The translations under genes were made by a program, and so were the position numbers. Shown piece by piece: positions 1-7,697 of a stretch of 64,000 nt of DNA. How positions within the stretch are numbered: position 1 is the first letter of the stretch; each line of letters begins with the position of its first letter. Below the pieces are notes generated by a model. That model did not search any database, had not been told where the DNA came from, and worked only from the letters and a program-made list of their open reading frames with translations. Source of the DNA: an uncultured Jannaschia sp. Its GTDB lineage: Bacteria; Pseudomonadota; Alphaproteobacteria; Rhodobacterales; Rhodobacteraceae. The stretch spans positions 620,001 through 684,000 of the forward strand of contig NZ_CANLTQ010000001.1 of assembly GCF_947494025.1 (NCBI RefSeq). The letters are read 5' to 3'.

Positions 1-839
1 AAGTTGAACCGGTTCAGCGCCGCCATCGCCCCCTGCGTCGTCTCGAGCGCGTCCGGCGCGGGCGCGACGGCCATCAGAAGGCCCGTCCGTTCCCGGTAGA
101 TGCCGAAGTTCTTGGAGCAGGACGCCGCGATCAGCGCCTCGGGAACGGCGGCGACGAGGCGGCGGACGCCGTCGGCATCGGCCTCGAGCCCGTCGCCGAA
201 GCCCTGATAGGCGATGTCCACGAAGGGCACCGCACCCCGCTCGGACAGGATCGCGGCGGTCCTGTCCCACTGGTCCCCCGTCAGGTTCGCGCCGGTCGGG
301 TTGTGGCAGCAGCCGTGCAGGATCACCGTGTCGCCGGGCGCGGCCGCGGCGAGGTCGGTCTGCATCCCCTCGAAGTCGACGCCGCCGCTCTCCGCGTCGA
401 AGTAGCGGTAGGTTGCGACCTCCATGCCGAGATAGGTCGCGATCGCGATATGGTTCGGCCAGGTCGGGTCGGACAGCCAGACCTTTGCGCCGGGGGCCGC
501 CATGCGCACAAGCTCGAGCCCCTGCCGGATCGCGCCGGTCCCGCCGGGCGTCGCCACGGCGGCAAGCCGGTCGGCGGGCTTGTCAGCGCCCAGCACCAGC
601 GTCGAGACCGCGTCCGCGAAGGCCGGATCGCCGGCCAGCCCGGTATAGACCTTGGTGTCCTGCTCCTCCACGAGCTGCCGCTCCGCCGCCTTGACCGCGC
701 GCATGACCGGCGTGCGACCGGAGGCGTCGCGGTAGACGCCCACGCCGAGGTCGATCTTCGCGTCGCGCGGATCCTCCCGGTAGGCGGCCATGAGCGCCAG
801 GATCTTGTCGGGCGCCTGCGGCTTCAGGTCGGTCAGCAT
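1..839 (-). CDS. Aromatic amino acid / aspartate aminotransferase (class I/II), 3' end cut by window
   Basis: PLP-dependent transaminase of fold type I that exchanges the amino group between aromatic amino acids or aspartate and 2-oxoglutarate in the cytoplasm. About 279 of the usual ~395 residues are present; the C-terminus lies beyond the left edge. Visible family features are the N-terminal stretch DLGVGVYRD, the HGCCHNPTG substrate/PLP loop, the DIAYQGFGDG segment and the Schiff-base lysine in SCSKNFGIYRERTG. The ATG (complement of 837-839) overlaps the stop of the upstream sulfurtransferase gene in an ATGA arrangement, so the two are probably cotranscribed and translationally coupled. 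Aromatic versus aspartate specificity cannot be decided from the sequence alone. Confidence 0.88.
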   Translation of the reverse strand, partial: MLTDLKPQAPDKILALMAAYREDPRDAKIDLGVGVYRDASGRTPVMRAVKAAERQLVEEQDTKVYTGLAGDPAFADAVSTLVLGADKPADRLAAVATPGGTGAIRQGLELVRMAAPGAKVWLSDPTWPNHIAIATYLGMEVATYRYFDAESGGVDFEGMQTDLAAAAPGDTVILHGCCHNPTGANLTGDQWDRTAAILSERGAVPFVDIAYQGFGDGLEADADGVRRLVAAVPEALIAASCSKNFGIYRERTGLLMAVAPAPDALETTQGAMAALNRFN

Positions 840-1690
840 CAGGCGTCTCCTCGCGCGATCTTCAGATCGGGATACATGCCCCATTCGGCCCAGCTGCCGT
901 CATAGAGCGCATGGTCGTCGTGGCCTAGCCGGGCGAGGCCAAGATTCAGGATCGCCGCCGTCACCCCGCTGCCGCACGTGGTGATGACCGGGCGCTTCAG
1001 GTCGACCCCCGCCGCGATGAAGGCTTTCGCGAGGTCCGCCCCGTCCTTCATCGTGCCGTCGGGTTCGAGGAGCGCGGCGTAGGGGACGTTGCGGGCGCCG
1101 GGGATGTGGCCGGCACGCAGGCCCGGCCGGGGCTCCGCCGCCTCGCCCCGGAAGCGCGCCGCGCCGCGAGCGTCGACGATCTGGGCATGGCCGAGCTTGG
1201 CGGCCTGCGCCACCTGCGTGACGTTGCGCATGAGTTCGGGGCGGGCCGCGACATTCATGGGCCGATCGCGGATCGCGGGCAGATCCGAGGTTACCGGGCG
1301 CCCCTCGGCGAGCCATTTGGGCAGCCCCCCGTCGAGCACCGCCGCCGTCTTTCCAAAAAGCCGGAACAGCCACCAGATCCGTGCCGCCGAGAAGATGCCG
1401 GCCCCGTCGTAGATCACCACGACATGCCCGTCGCCCACCCCCAGCCGGCGCATCCGCGACAGGAACTTCCCGGCCGGGGGCGCCATGTGCGGCAGGGTGG
1501 AGCGCGCGTCGCTGACCTCGTCGAGATCGAGGAACCGCGCGCCGGGAATGTGCCGCGCGCCGTATTCCTCGCGCCCGTCGCGGCCCGTGTCGGGCAGATG
1601 CCACGACGCATCGATCACGCGCAGGTCGGGCGAGGCGAGCCGTTCGGCCAACCACCTTGTCGAGACGAGTGTTGCGGGATCGTCGGCCAT
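839..1690 (-). CDS. sseA: 3-mercaptopyruvate sulfurtransferase (rhodanese family)
   Basis: Transfers sulfur from 3-mercaptopyruvate to thiol or cyanide acceptors. The 283-residue protein has two rhodanese domains: an inactive N-terminal one (about 1-145, with the ARHIPGARFLDLD signature) and a catalytic C-terminal one (about 165-283, with AGHIPGARNVPY). The active-site loop CGSGVTA begins at Cys239; the CG[ST]GVT form is typical of mercaptopyruvate rather than thiosulfate enzymes. The ATG at 1690 is preceded by a good AGGAGA ribosome site. An open frame continues far upstream of this start but has no family similarity. Downstream it overlaps the aminotransferase by 4 bp. Confidence 0.9.
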   Translation of the reverse strand: MADDPATLVSTRWLAERLASPDLRVIDASWHLPDTGRDGREEYGARHIPGARFLDLDEVSDARSTLPHMAPPAGKFLSRMRRLGVGDGHVVVIYDGAGIFSAARIWWLFRLFGKTAAVLDGGLPKWLAEGRPVTSDLPAIRDRPMNVAARPELMRNVTQVAQAAKLGHAQIVDARGAARFRGEAAEPRPGLRAGHIPGARNVPYAALLEPDGTMKDGADLAKAFIAAGVDLKRPVITTCGSGVTAAILNLGLARLGHDDHALYDGSWAEWGMYPDLKIARGDA

Positions 1691-1846
1691 CGGGTCTCCT
1701 GGACGTCGTGTCGGGCTTAGACCCGGCCGCGCCGGCGCGCAACGCGAAGAGGACTTGCACGACACCCTCGCGAGCTTTAAGGGGCGGCCTTCGAACCGGG
1801 CGGACACCCTTGGAGGCTGCCCCTCACACTTGAATTGGAGATCAAC

Positions 1847-2494
1847 ATGGCTGGAGAGATTCCGGATCTCGTGGCTCATGCCCGGACGGGGACAGGCAAG
1901 GGGGCCGCTCGTCAATCGCGCCGGAACGGGATGGTTCCGGGCGTCGTCTATGGCGGCGGCGGCGATCCGCTGCCGATCGAGGTGCCGTTCAACGACCTGG
2001 TGGCCAAGCTGAAGGCGGGCCGGTTCCGCGCGACGCTGTGGAACCTGAAGGTCGAGGGTCAGGAAGACGTCCGCGTCATCGCCCGCGACGTGCAGCGCGA
2101 CGTGGTCAAGGACCTGCCCACCCATCTCGACCTGATGCGCCTGCGTCGGACTTCGAAGGTGAACCTCTTCATTCCGGTCGTCTTCGAGAACGTCGACGGC
2201 TGCCCCGGCGACAAGCAGGGCGGCGTGCTGACCGTGGTCCGCCCCGAGGTGGAGCTGCGCGTGACCGCGGGCGACATCCCCGACCACATCTCGGTGGATT
2301 GCTCGAAGATGGAGATCGGCGACACGCTGCACATCTCCGACGTGACCTTGCCCGAAGGCGCGAAGCCGACGATCGAGCGCGACTTCGTCCTCGCCAACAT
2401 GCAGGCGCCCTCGGGTCTCGCCTCGATGAAGGACGACGACGAGACGACCGAAACCGAGGTCATCAACCAGACGGACGACACCGTCGAGGGCTGA
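1847..2494 (+). CDS. rplY: 50S ribosomal protein L25/general stress protein Ctc
   Basis: Binds 5S rRNA in the large ribosomal subunit. The 215-residue protein is the long, two-domain Ctc form: an N-terminal L25 domain (about 1-95, [14 protein letters not shown] and VPGVVYGGG) and a C-terminal TL5-type beta domain (about 100-190, with [20 protein letters not shown]), followed by an acidic tail. The ATG at 1847 is chosen because GGAG lies 7 nt upstream; a TTG at 1835 is in frame but would consume that ribosome site. It is divergent from sseA and ends in a strong terminator. pth, which commonly follows rplY in related genomes, is not here. Confidence 0.95.
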   Translation: MAGEIPDLVAHARTGTGKGAARQSRRNGMVPGVVYGGGGDPLPIEVPFNDLVAKLKAGRFRATLWNLKVEGQEDVRVIARDVQRDVVKDLPTHLDLMRLRRTSKVNLFIPVVFENVDGCPGDKQGGVLTVVRPEVELRVTAGDIPDHISVDCSKMEIGDTLHISDVTLPEGAKPTIERDFVLANMQAPSGLASMKDDDETTETEVINQTDDTVEG

Positions 2495-2523
2495 TCCCCG
2501 CGACGATGGATCGAACAGGAGAG

Positions 2524-2554
2524 GGGCGCGGGCATCCAACCCGCGCCCTTTTTT
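2524..2554 (+). terminator. Rho-independent terminator of rplY
   Basis: A perfect 9-bp GC stem (GGGCGCGGG at 2524-2532 pairing with CCCGCGCCC at 2540-2548), a 7-nt loop, then six T residues at 2549-2554. It starts 30 bp after the rplY stop codon. Confidence 0.92.
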
Positions 2555-2795
2555 CGTATGGCGGACGACACCGTCTGGCAGGGAGGTGCCGTCCGGCGAC
2601 CCACGCCGGTCGATCCCGAAAGATACAGGGATGAGGTCAGGGCGCTTCGAACCTGTGTTCCGCCCTGCGTCATACCTAACGCCCCCACCCACGGCCGGGA
2701 CCACCTGTCCCCTCGCGTCGCGCTGATCCGCTGGCGTTGTCCACGGATCCATTGGAGCGGGCCTGTCCGACCCGGGGCGGCGGCTCGCGCCATCC
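2555..2795. other. Intergenic region after rplY, no gene seen
   Basis: Between the rplY terminator and the stop of the convergent oxidoreductase gene. I find no ORF with a ribosome site and no RNA gene. The only structure noted is a 14-bp copy (2562-2575) of a sequence inside the 3' end of rplY (2472-2485), on the far side of the terminator. Confidence 0.5.
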
Positions 2796-3773
2796 TCAGC
2801 CGGGGCGGCCGCCGGCGGCCGCGTAGGCGGCGTCGATGACCGCCTGTGTTCCGCGCGCGTCCTCCAGCGCCCACGGAAACGCGGCCTCGCCCCGGATCGC
2901 CGCCCCGAACGCCTCGACTTGGCGCACGTACTGGTTCTCGCCCGGCCAGGCACGGTGGTGGATCACGCCGTCCGTGCCGCGCCATTCCACCGCCGCCTCC
3001 TTGAAACGTCCGGCGTTGAAGGGCGCGGTCAGGCGGATCAGGCCCTTGTCGCCGTGGAACAGCATGAACTGCTCCGGCAGCAGACGCATCGAATTGACCC
3101 AATGCGCCGTGAACCCCTCGAAGCGCGCGGAAACCCGCGCGAGCACGTCGCATCCATCCTCCCACTCGATATCGGCATGGGTGATCCGGATCGGCTCCGA
3201 CCGCGTGGCCCAGCGGGTCGAACCGTAGGTGTAGACGCCGATATCGGGCAGCGCGCCGCCGCCCGTCGCGGCGAGGTTGCGGATGTTCTGCGGGTCGCCC
3301 GAATTGTCGTAACTGAACACGCCTTCGACATGGCGCAGACGCCCGACCGCGCCGTCGTCGAGGAGCTGCCGGGCGAGCTGCCATTGCGGATGGTGGACGA
3401 TCATGTAGCCCTCGGACGCCACGAGCCCGGTCCGGTCGCGTGCCTCGATCAGCGGCGCGATGTCCTCGGCCCGCATCGCCACCGGCTTCTCCACCAGAAC
3501 ATGCTTGCCCGCCTCGAGCGCCTTGACGCCCCACTCGACGTGCATCGTGTGAGGCAGCGGCACGTAGACCGCGTCGATCTCCGGGTCGGCCAGCAGGGCG
3601 TCGTAGCTGTCGTGGATCCCGAGACCCGGAACGAGCGCCTCGAAGGGCGCGGCCTTGTCGGGGCTCCGCGTCGCGAGCGCGGCGAGAACATGGCCCTGCG
3701 ACGCATGGATCGCCGGTCCCATCTCCCGCCGCGCGAAGTTCGACGCGCCCAGTATGCCCCATCTGATCGTCAT
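2796..3773 (-). CDS. Gfo/Idh/MocA family NAD(P)-dependent oxidoreductase
   Basis: A 325-residue soluble dehydrogenase of the glucose-fructose oxidoreductase / inositol dehydrogenase superfamily, oxidising a sugar or sugar-like substrate with NAD(P). The Rossmann fold is at the N-terminus (RWGILGASNFAR, residues 4-15). The diagnostic EKPVA motif is at 95-99, with the Lys that contacts substrate and cofactor, and a GGGALPDIGVY segment follows in the C-terminal alpha/beta domain. The ATG at 3773 is chosen because the Rossmann fold begins at once and GGGGGA lies upstream; an in-frame start 14 codons earlier adds no family residues. Substrate unknown. It is a lone gene convergent with rplY. Confidence 0.85.
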   Translation of the reverse strand: MTIRWGILGASNFARREMGPAIHASQGHVLAALATRSPDKAAPFEALVPGLGIHDSYDALLADPEIDAVYVPLPHTMHVEWGVKALEAGKHVLVEKPVAMRAEDIAPLIEARDRTGLVASEGYMIVHHPQWQLARQLLDDGAVGRLRHVEGVFSYDNSGDPQNIRNLAATGGGALPDIGVYTYGSTRWATRSEPIRITHADIEWEDGCDVLARVSARFEGFTAHWVNSMRLLPEQFMLFHGDKGLIRLTAPFNAGRFKEAAVEWRGTDGVIHHRAWPGENQYVRQVEAFGAAIRGEAAFPWALEDARGTQAVIDAAYAAAGGRPG

Positions 3774-3843
3774 GCGCTCGTCCCCCGTTGGTCGGCGCCA
3801 CACTGGTGACGCCACCCTCGGGAAGCAAGGCCCGCCGCCAGCC

Positions 3844-4113
3844 CTACTTGAGCTGGCTGTCCTTGCTGCCGCGGCGGTTGATCCCGCCGCGAGGCCCCGC
3901 GCGGGTGTCGCGCTGCCCCGCGCAATCGACGCAGAGCTTCACGCCCGGAATGGCCTGTCGCCGCGCCTCGGGGATCGGCTCCTCGCATTCGGCGCAATGC
4001 GTCAGGCTTTCGCCCAGCGGGCCGCGCCGGGCCTTGAGGCGCGCGAGCTCGTCGGCGATCGACGCCTCGATCTGCTCGCTCACCGCCCCGTCGCGCGTCC
4101 AGCCACCGGCCAT
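3844..4113 (-). CDS. DksA/TraR-family C4-type zinc finger protein
   Basis: An 89-residue short TraR-like member of the DksA family, which bind the RNA polymerase secondary channel. The zinc-binding cysteines are C40 and C43 (HCAECEEPIP) and C61 and C64 (LCVDC). The preceding helix (about 12-33) is far too short for the long DksA coiled coil, and there is no DxxDxA tip, so a full DksA-like role in the stringent response is doubtful. The basic tail GGINRRGSKDSQLK is typical of these small proteins. Its ATG lies 22 bp downstream of the rpoH stop on the same strand, so it may be read from the rpoH promoter. Confidence 0.82.
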   Translation of the reverse strand: MAGGWTRDGAVSEQIEASIADELARLKARRGPLGESLTHCAECEEPIPEARRQAIPGVKLCVDCAGQRDTRAGPRGGINRRGSKDSQLK

Positions 4114-4135
4114 CCTCGATCCCCCTCGTCTTGCG

Positions 4136-5032
4136 TCAGGCCGGAACGACGCCGTTCTGACGCGCAAGCTCGCGCACGCGTTTCGACAGCTTTTCGAACG
4201 CCCGGACCTCGATCTGCCGGATGCGCTCGCGGCTGACGCCATACTTGGCGGACAGATCCTCGAGCGTCACCGTCTCCTCGTTCAGGCGCCGCTGGGTCAG
4301 GATGTCCTTTTCACGATCGTTGAGGACCGCCATCGCCTCGGCCATGAGGCCGATCCGGTTCTCGTACTCGTCGCGCTCGGCATAATCGCTCGCCTGGTCC
4401 GCACCATCGTCGGCCAGCCAGTCCTGCCACTGCGTCGTCGAGTCCCCGTCCGAGCCGACCATGACGTTGAGCGAGGCGTCGCCGCCCGACATCCGCCGGT
4501 TCATCGACGTCACTTCATCCTCGGTCACGCCGAGATCGGTGGCGATGCGCTGCACATTCTCGGGACGCAGATCGCCCTCCTCGAGCGCGCCGATCCGGTT
4601 CTTCGCCTTGCGAAGGTTGAAGAACAGCTTCTTCTGCGCGCTCGTCGTGCCGAGCTTGACCATCGACCAGGACCGCAGGACGTATTCCTGAATCGCGGCG
4701 CGGATCCACCACATCGCGTAGGTCGCCAGCCGAAAGCCCTTCTCCGGGTCGAACTTCTTGACGGCCTGCATCAGGCCCACATTCGCCTCGGAGATGACCT
4801 CGGCCTGCGGCAGACCGTAGCCGCGATAGCCCATCGCGATCTTAGCGGCGAGGCGCAGGTGGGAGGTGACCATCTTGTGCGCGGCCTCGGTATCGCCCTC
4901 CTCGACCCAGCGCTTGGCCAGCATGTACTCCTCTTCCGGTTCCAGCATCGGAAACTTGCGGATTTCCTGCAGGTAACGGTTCAGCCCCGCTTCGGGGTTG
5001 GGGGCCGGCAGATTCGCATAGGTCGCAGCCAT
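4136..5032 (-). CDS. rpoH: RNA polymerase heat-shock sigma factor RpoH (sigma-32)
   Basis: Directs RNA polymerase to heat-shock promoters. The 298-residue length is normal for RpoH. Visible parts are region 1.2/2.1 (LNRYLQEIRKFPMLEPEEEY), the region 2 core with GFRLATYAMWWIRAAIQEYV (2.3/2.4, promoter melting and -10 contact), the RpoH box region between regions 2 and 3 (about 125-145), and region 4.2 with its helix-turn-helix LEDLSAKYGVSRERIRQIE. A GGGAG ribosome site precedes the ATG. Rhodobacterales often carry two RpoH paralogues; the copy next to rluD is, from memory, the RpoHI type, which is an inference. A sigma-32-like promoter lies upstream, suggesting autoregulation. Confidence 0.95.
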   Translation of the reverse strand: MAATYANLPAPNPEAGLNRYLQEIRKFPMLEPEEEYMLAKRWVEEGDTEAAHKMVTSHLRLAAKIAMGYRGYGLPQAEVISEANVGLMQAVKKFDPEKGFRLATYAMWWIRAAIQEYVLRSWSMVKLGTTSAQKKLFFNLRKAKNRIGALEEGDLRPENVQRIATDLGVTEDEVTSMNRRMSGGDASLNVMVGSDGDSTTQWQDWLADDGADQASDYAERDEYENRIGLMAEAMAVLNDREKDILTQRRLNEETVTLEDLSAKYGVSRERIRQIEVRAFEKLSKRVRELARQNGVVPA

Positions 5033-5077
5033 ATTTGCGCTCCCTCATGTTAACGGTTTTAACACCTTTCCGCCCGC

Positions 5078-5106
5078 AGATGGGTGCAAGCGGCATGAAA
5101 ATCAAG
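5078..5106 (-). promoter_or_regulatory. Putative sigma-32 promoter of rpoH
   Basis: Read on the minus strand, CTTGATT (complement of 5100-5106) is followed after 15 nt by CCCATCT (complement of 5078-5084). This closely fits the heat-shock consensus CTTGAAA and CCCCATNT. A transcript starting around 5070 would have a leader of about 40 nt before the rpoH ATG at 5032. Confidence 0.6.
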
Positions 5107-5265
5107 ATATTGAGGCCCTTGCCCCAATCTCCTTCAAAGTTCAGACCTACATATCCTGCTTACCGGCGCTCGGACAGGCCCAAGAGGGCGGGCCGAATGT
5201 GTGACCATGCACAGAAGTTCCTGACGAGATTCTAACGCCCTTGGGATGCGGCCGGTTGCACGAGA

Positions 5266-6270
5266 TTACGCTGCAAGCGCGGCCAGCAAAGCCTCCATAT
5301 CATCGGGCATCGGCGATTCGAATCGCGTGGTGTCGCCGGAAATCGGGTGGACGAACCCCAGCGTGGCCGCGTGGAGCGCCTGTCGCGGGAACGCTTCCAC
5401 GGCATGCGCCGCTGGATGGCCGCGCGGCAGCCGCCGGTGACCGCCATAGACGGGGTCGCCGATCAGGGCGTGGCCGACATGGGCCAGATGCACGCGGATC
5501 TGATGCGTCCGCCCGGTCTCCAACCGGCATTCGAGAAGCGCGGCGCGCTCCATCGAACACAGGACGCGGGCGCGCGTCACCGCATGGCGCCCACCGTCCC
5601 AGGTCACCGCCTGCCGCTGCCGGTCGGTCCGGTGCCGCGCGAGCCGGGTCGTGATCTTCAGCGTGTCGCCCGCTTCCCAGCTGACGCCCCGCGTGCCCCG
5701 CAGGCGCGGATCGCCGGCCTCGGGAACGCCGTGGCAAATGGCGAGGTATCGCCGCTCGACGCTGTGCGTCTCGAATTGCGCGGCCAGCCCGTGATGCGCC
5801 GCGTCGGACTTGGCGACGACCAGAAGTCCGCTCGTGTCCTTGTCGATCCGATGCACGATCCCGGGCCGACGTTCGCCCCCCACGCCCGACAGATCGCCGC
5901 CGAAATGATGAAGCAGCGCGTTGACCAGCGTCCCACCGGGGCTGCCCGGCGCGGGATGGACGACCATGCCGGCGGGCTTGTCGATGACGATGAGGTCTGC
6001 GTCCTCGTGCAGGATGCGCAGGGGGATCGCCTCGGGCCGCGTTTCGGGGTCGTCCGCGACGGGGATCCGGACCTCGATCGCGTCGCCCGGGCTTACCCGG
6101 TCGCGGGCGGAGGCCGGCATGCCGTTCACGGTCACGACCCCGTCAGCGAGGAGGCGGGCGAGCCGCGAACGGCTCAGATGCGCCTCGGCTGGCACGTCGC
6201 GCGCGATTGCCTTATCGAGGCGCGGCGGCGGATCGGCCGCGATGGCGAAGGTGACGATCGTGTCTGACAT
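5266..6270 (-). CDS. rluD: RluA-family 23S rRNA pseudouridine synthase (RluD-like)
   Basis: Isomerises specific uridines of 23S rRNA to pseudouridine. The 334-residue protein has an N-terminal S4 RNA-binding domain (about 15-75, RLDKAIARDV to DRVSPGDAIEVRIP) and the RluA catalytic domain, with the HRIDKDTSGLLVV motif placing the catalytic aspartate at D143. The C-terminal region has GRTHQIRVHLAHVGHALIGDPVYGG, the second family signature. The ATG at 6270 gives a normal RluD length; its codon overlaps the ATG of the divergent DUF6476 gene. RluD is the likely identity because both the S4 domain and the length fit, but other RluA-class enzymes are possible. Confidence 0.88.
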   Translation of the reverse strand: MSDTIVTFAIAADPPPRLDKAIARDVPAEAHLSRSRLARLLADGVVTVNGMPASARDRVSPGDAIEVRIPVADDPETRPEAIPLRILHEDADLIVIDKPAGMVVHPAPGSPGGTLVNALLHHFGGDLSGVGGERRPGIVHRIDKDTSGLLVVAKSDAAHHGLAAQFETHSVERRYLAICHGVPEAGDPRLRGTRGVSWEAGDTLKITTRLARHRTDRQRQAVTWDGGRHAVTRARVLCSMERAALLECRLETGRTHQIRVHLAHVGHALIGDPVYGGHRRLPRGHPAAHAVEAFPRQALHAATLGFVHPISGDTTRFESPMPDDMEALLAALAA

Positions 6271-6547
6271 GAACCCCCCGGAGCCGCCGAACCTGCGGTT
6301 TCTCAGGCTTCTCGTCACGATCCTGACGGCGGTGATGATCGCGGGGTTGATAACCGTCGTCGCGCTCCTTGTCACGCGCCTGCCCGGTGCGACGGTTCAG
6401 GTGCCGGAGGCGCTCGACATGCCTGGCGACGCGTCGATCCTCGCGGTGACGCAGGCGCCCGGTTTCTGGCTCGTGACGACGACGGACGGCCGCGCCCTCC
6501 TGTTCGGGCCGGACGGATCGTTCCGGCGCGAGATCGCGATCGAGTGA
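6269..6547 (+). CDS. DUF6476 family small membrane protein
   Basis: A 92-residue protein with one N-terminal transmembrane segment (about 12-36, FLRLLVTILTAVMIAGLITV and onward) and a C-terminal globular part of about 50 residues containing the pattern ILAVTQAPGFWLVTTTDGR and GPDGSFRREI. This fits the DUF6476 family of Rhodobacterales; the function is unknown. The ATG at 6269-6271 overlaps the divergent rluD start (CATG at 6268-6271). A GTG at 6260 is an alternative start. No promoter can lie between the two genes. Confidence 0.75.
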   Translation: MNPPEPPNLRFLRLLVTILTAVMIAGLITVVALLVTRLPGATVQVPEALDMPGDASILAVTQAPGFWLVTTTDGRALLFGPDGSFRREIAIE

Positions 6548-6696
6548 GCCTCCGGATCGGACGCGTCCCGATCCCGTCACCTTTGAACGGCCTTGTCGGC
6601 AAAAGCGCCGCGTATTCCGCGGGCGGCCGCGGGGGCGTTTAACGGCGCCGTAACGTCGGTCATGCGACCTGCCGGACCGTTCCCGGAGGTAGAGCC

Positions 6697-7530
6697 ATGC
6701 CGCAATCCGTTGTTTCCGAGCCCGGTCTGGAAGACCCGCTGACCTTCGCCGTCCGCGAGCGGGACAAGTCCACCCTGCAGATGGTGCGCGAGGCGCTCGA
6801 GGACAGCAACGTCCTGCTCGCCTACCAGCCGGTGATCGGCGCGGCGAACGGCAAGCCCGCCTTCTACGAGGGGCTGATCCGCGTGCTCGACGAAAAGGAC
6901 CGGATCATCCCGGCGGGGCAGTTCATGGACGTCGTCGAGACGCAGGAGCTCGGCCGCGAGATTGATTGCGCCACCCTGCGCTGCGGCCTCGGCGCGCTGG
7001 CCCGGACCCCGGACCTGCGCCTGTCGATCAACATGTCGGCGCGTTCGATCGGCTACCCGAAATGGCTCCAGACCCTGAAGCGGTGGCTTAAAGAGGACGA
7101 GACCGTTTCAGAGCGGCTGATCCTCGAGATGAACGAGGGATCGGTCATGCAGGTGCCCGAACTGGTCAAGACGTTCATGAACGAGCTGCAGCCGAAGGGG
7201 ATCACCTTCGCCCTCGACAATTTCGGGGCGGGCCAGACCTCGTTCCGGCACCTCAAGGAGTTCTGCTTCGACGTCATCAAGATCGATCGATGCTTCGTAC
7301 GCGATTGCGATACCGATGCCGACAACCAGTGCATCCTCGGCGCGCTTATTTCCATCGGCGAGCAGTTCGACATGTTCACCGTCGCCGAGGCGGTCGAAAC
7401 GCAGGCCGAGGCGGCGTTCCTCGTCAATGCGGGGATCGACTGCATGCAGGGCTATTACTACGGCGCGCCCGAGGTGAAGCCCGCCTGGCTGCCGCCGGTG
7501 AAGGCGCGCCGCGCGGGGCAGGCCGGCTGA
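6697..7530 (+). CDS. EAL-domain protein with altered active site
   Basis: A 277-residue soluble protein that is essentially one EAL domain (about 28-260), the fold of cyclic-di-GMP phosphodiesterases. Conserved positions present are E58 (in EGL rather than EAL), N112 (INMSARS), E144 (LEMNE), D174, K195 (IKID), E231 and E234 (VAEAVET) and Q251 (QGYYYG). The usual DDFG(T/S)G loop reads DNFGAG, so the second metal-binding aspartate is Asn175, and the loop-6 YSS becomes QTS. Weak activity or a pure binding role is therefore possible. No GGDEF or sensor domain is attached. GGAGG sits well placed before the ATG. Confidence 0.85.
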   Translation: MPQSVVSEPGLEDPLTFAVRERDKSTLQMVREALEDSNVLLAYQPVIGAANGKPAFYEGLIRVLDEKDRIIPAGQFMDVVETQELGREIDCATLRCGLGALARTPDLRLSINMSARSIGYPKWLQTLKRWLKEDETVSERLILEMNEGSVMQVPELVKTFMNELQPKGITFALDNFGAGQTSFRHLKEFCFDVIKIDRCFVRDCDTDADNQCILGALISIGEQFDMFTVAEAVETQAEAAFLVNAGIDCMQGYYYGAPEVKPAWLPPVKARRAGQAG

Positions 7531-7697
7531 AGCCACCCGCGGGGCGCCGGGACGGGCGGCGCTTTCGGCACGTCTCCGCCATCTTCGCTGTTTACCCTTT
7601 CCACCCGCTCGCGCTAGGCAGGACGGGATCGCCGCACGGGCGCAGGTTGGGGAGGCCCGTTCCGCGCACCGGCGGCACCCGTGAAAGGATGTCTGCC

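Noticed and set aside
2558-2839. A small open frame starting ATGGCGGACGACACC just after the rplY terminator
   Set aside because: No ribosome site, an arginine-rich C-terminus, and an overlap antisense to the oxidoreductase gene. The start resembles rplY only because of the 14-bp direct repeat.
1691-2953. A 704-codon open frame on the minus strand running from 2953 through the sseA gene
   Set aside because: Only its last 283 residues, from the ATG at 1690, match a family. The rest is antisense to rplY with arginine- and histidine-rich sequence and no ribosome site.
5311-5330. A tRNA T-arm-like string (GATTCGAATC)
   Set aside because: It lies inside the rluD reading frame and lacks acceptor and anticodon stems around it.
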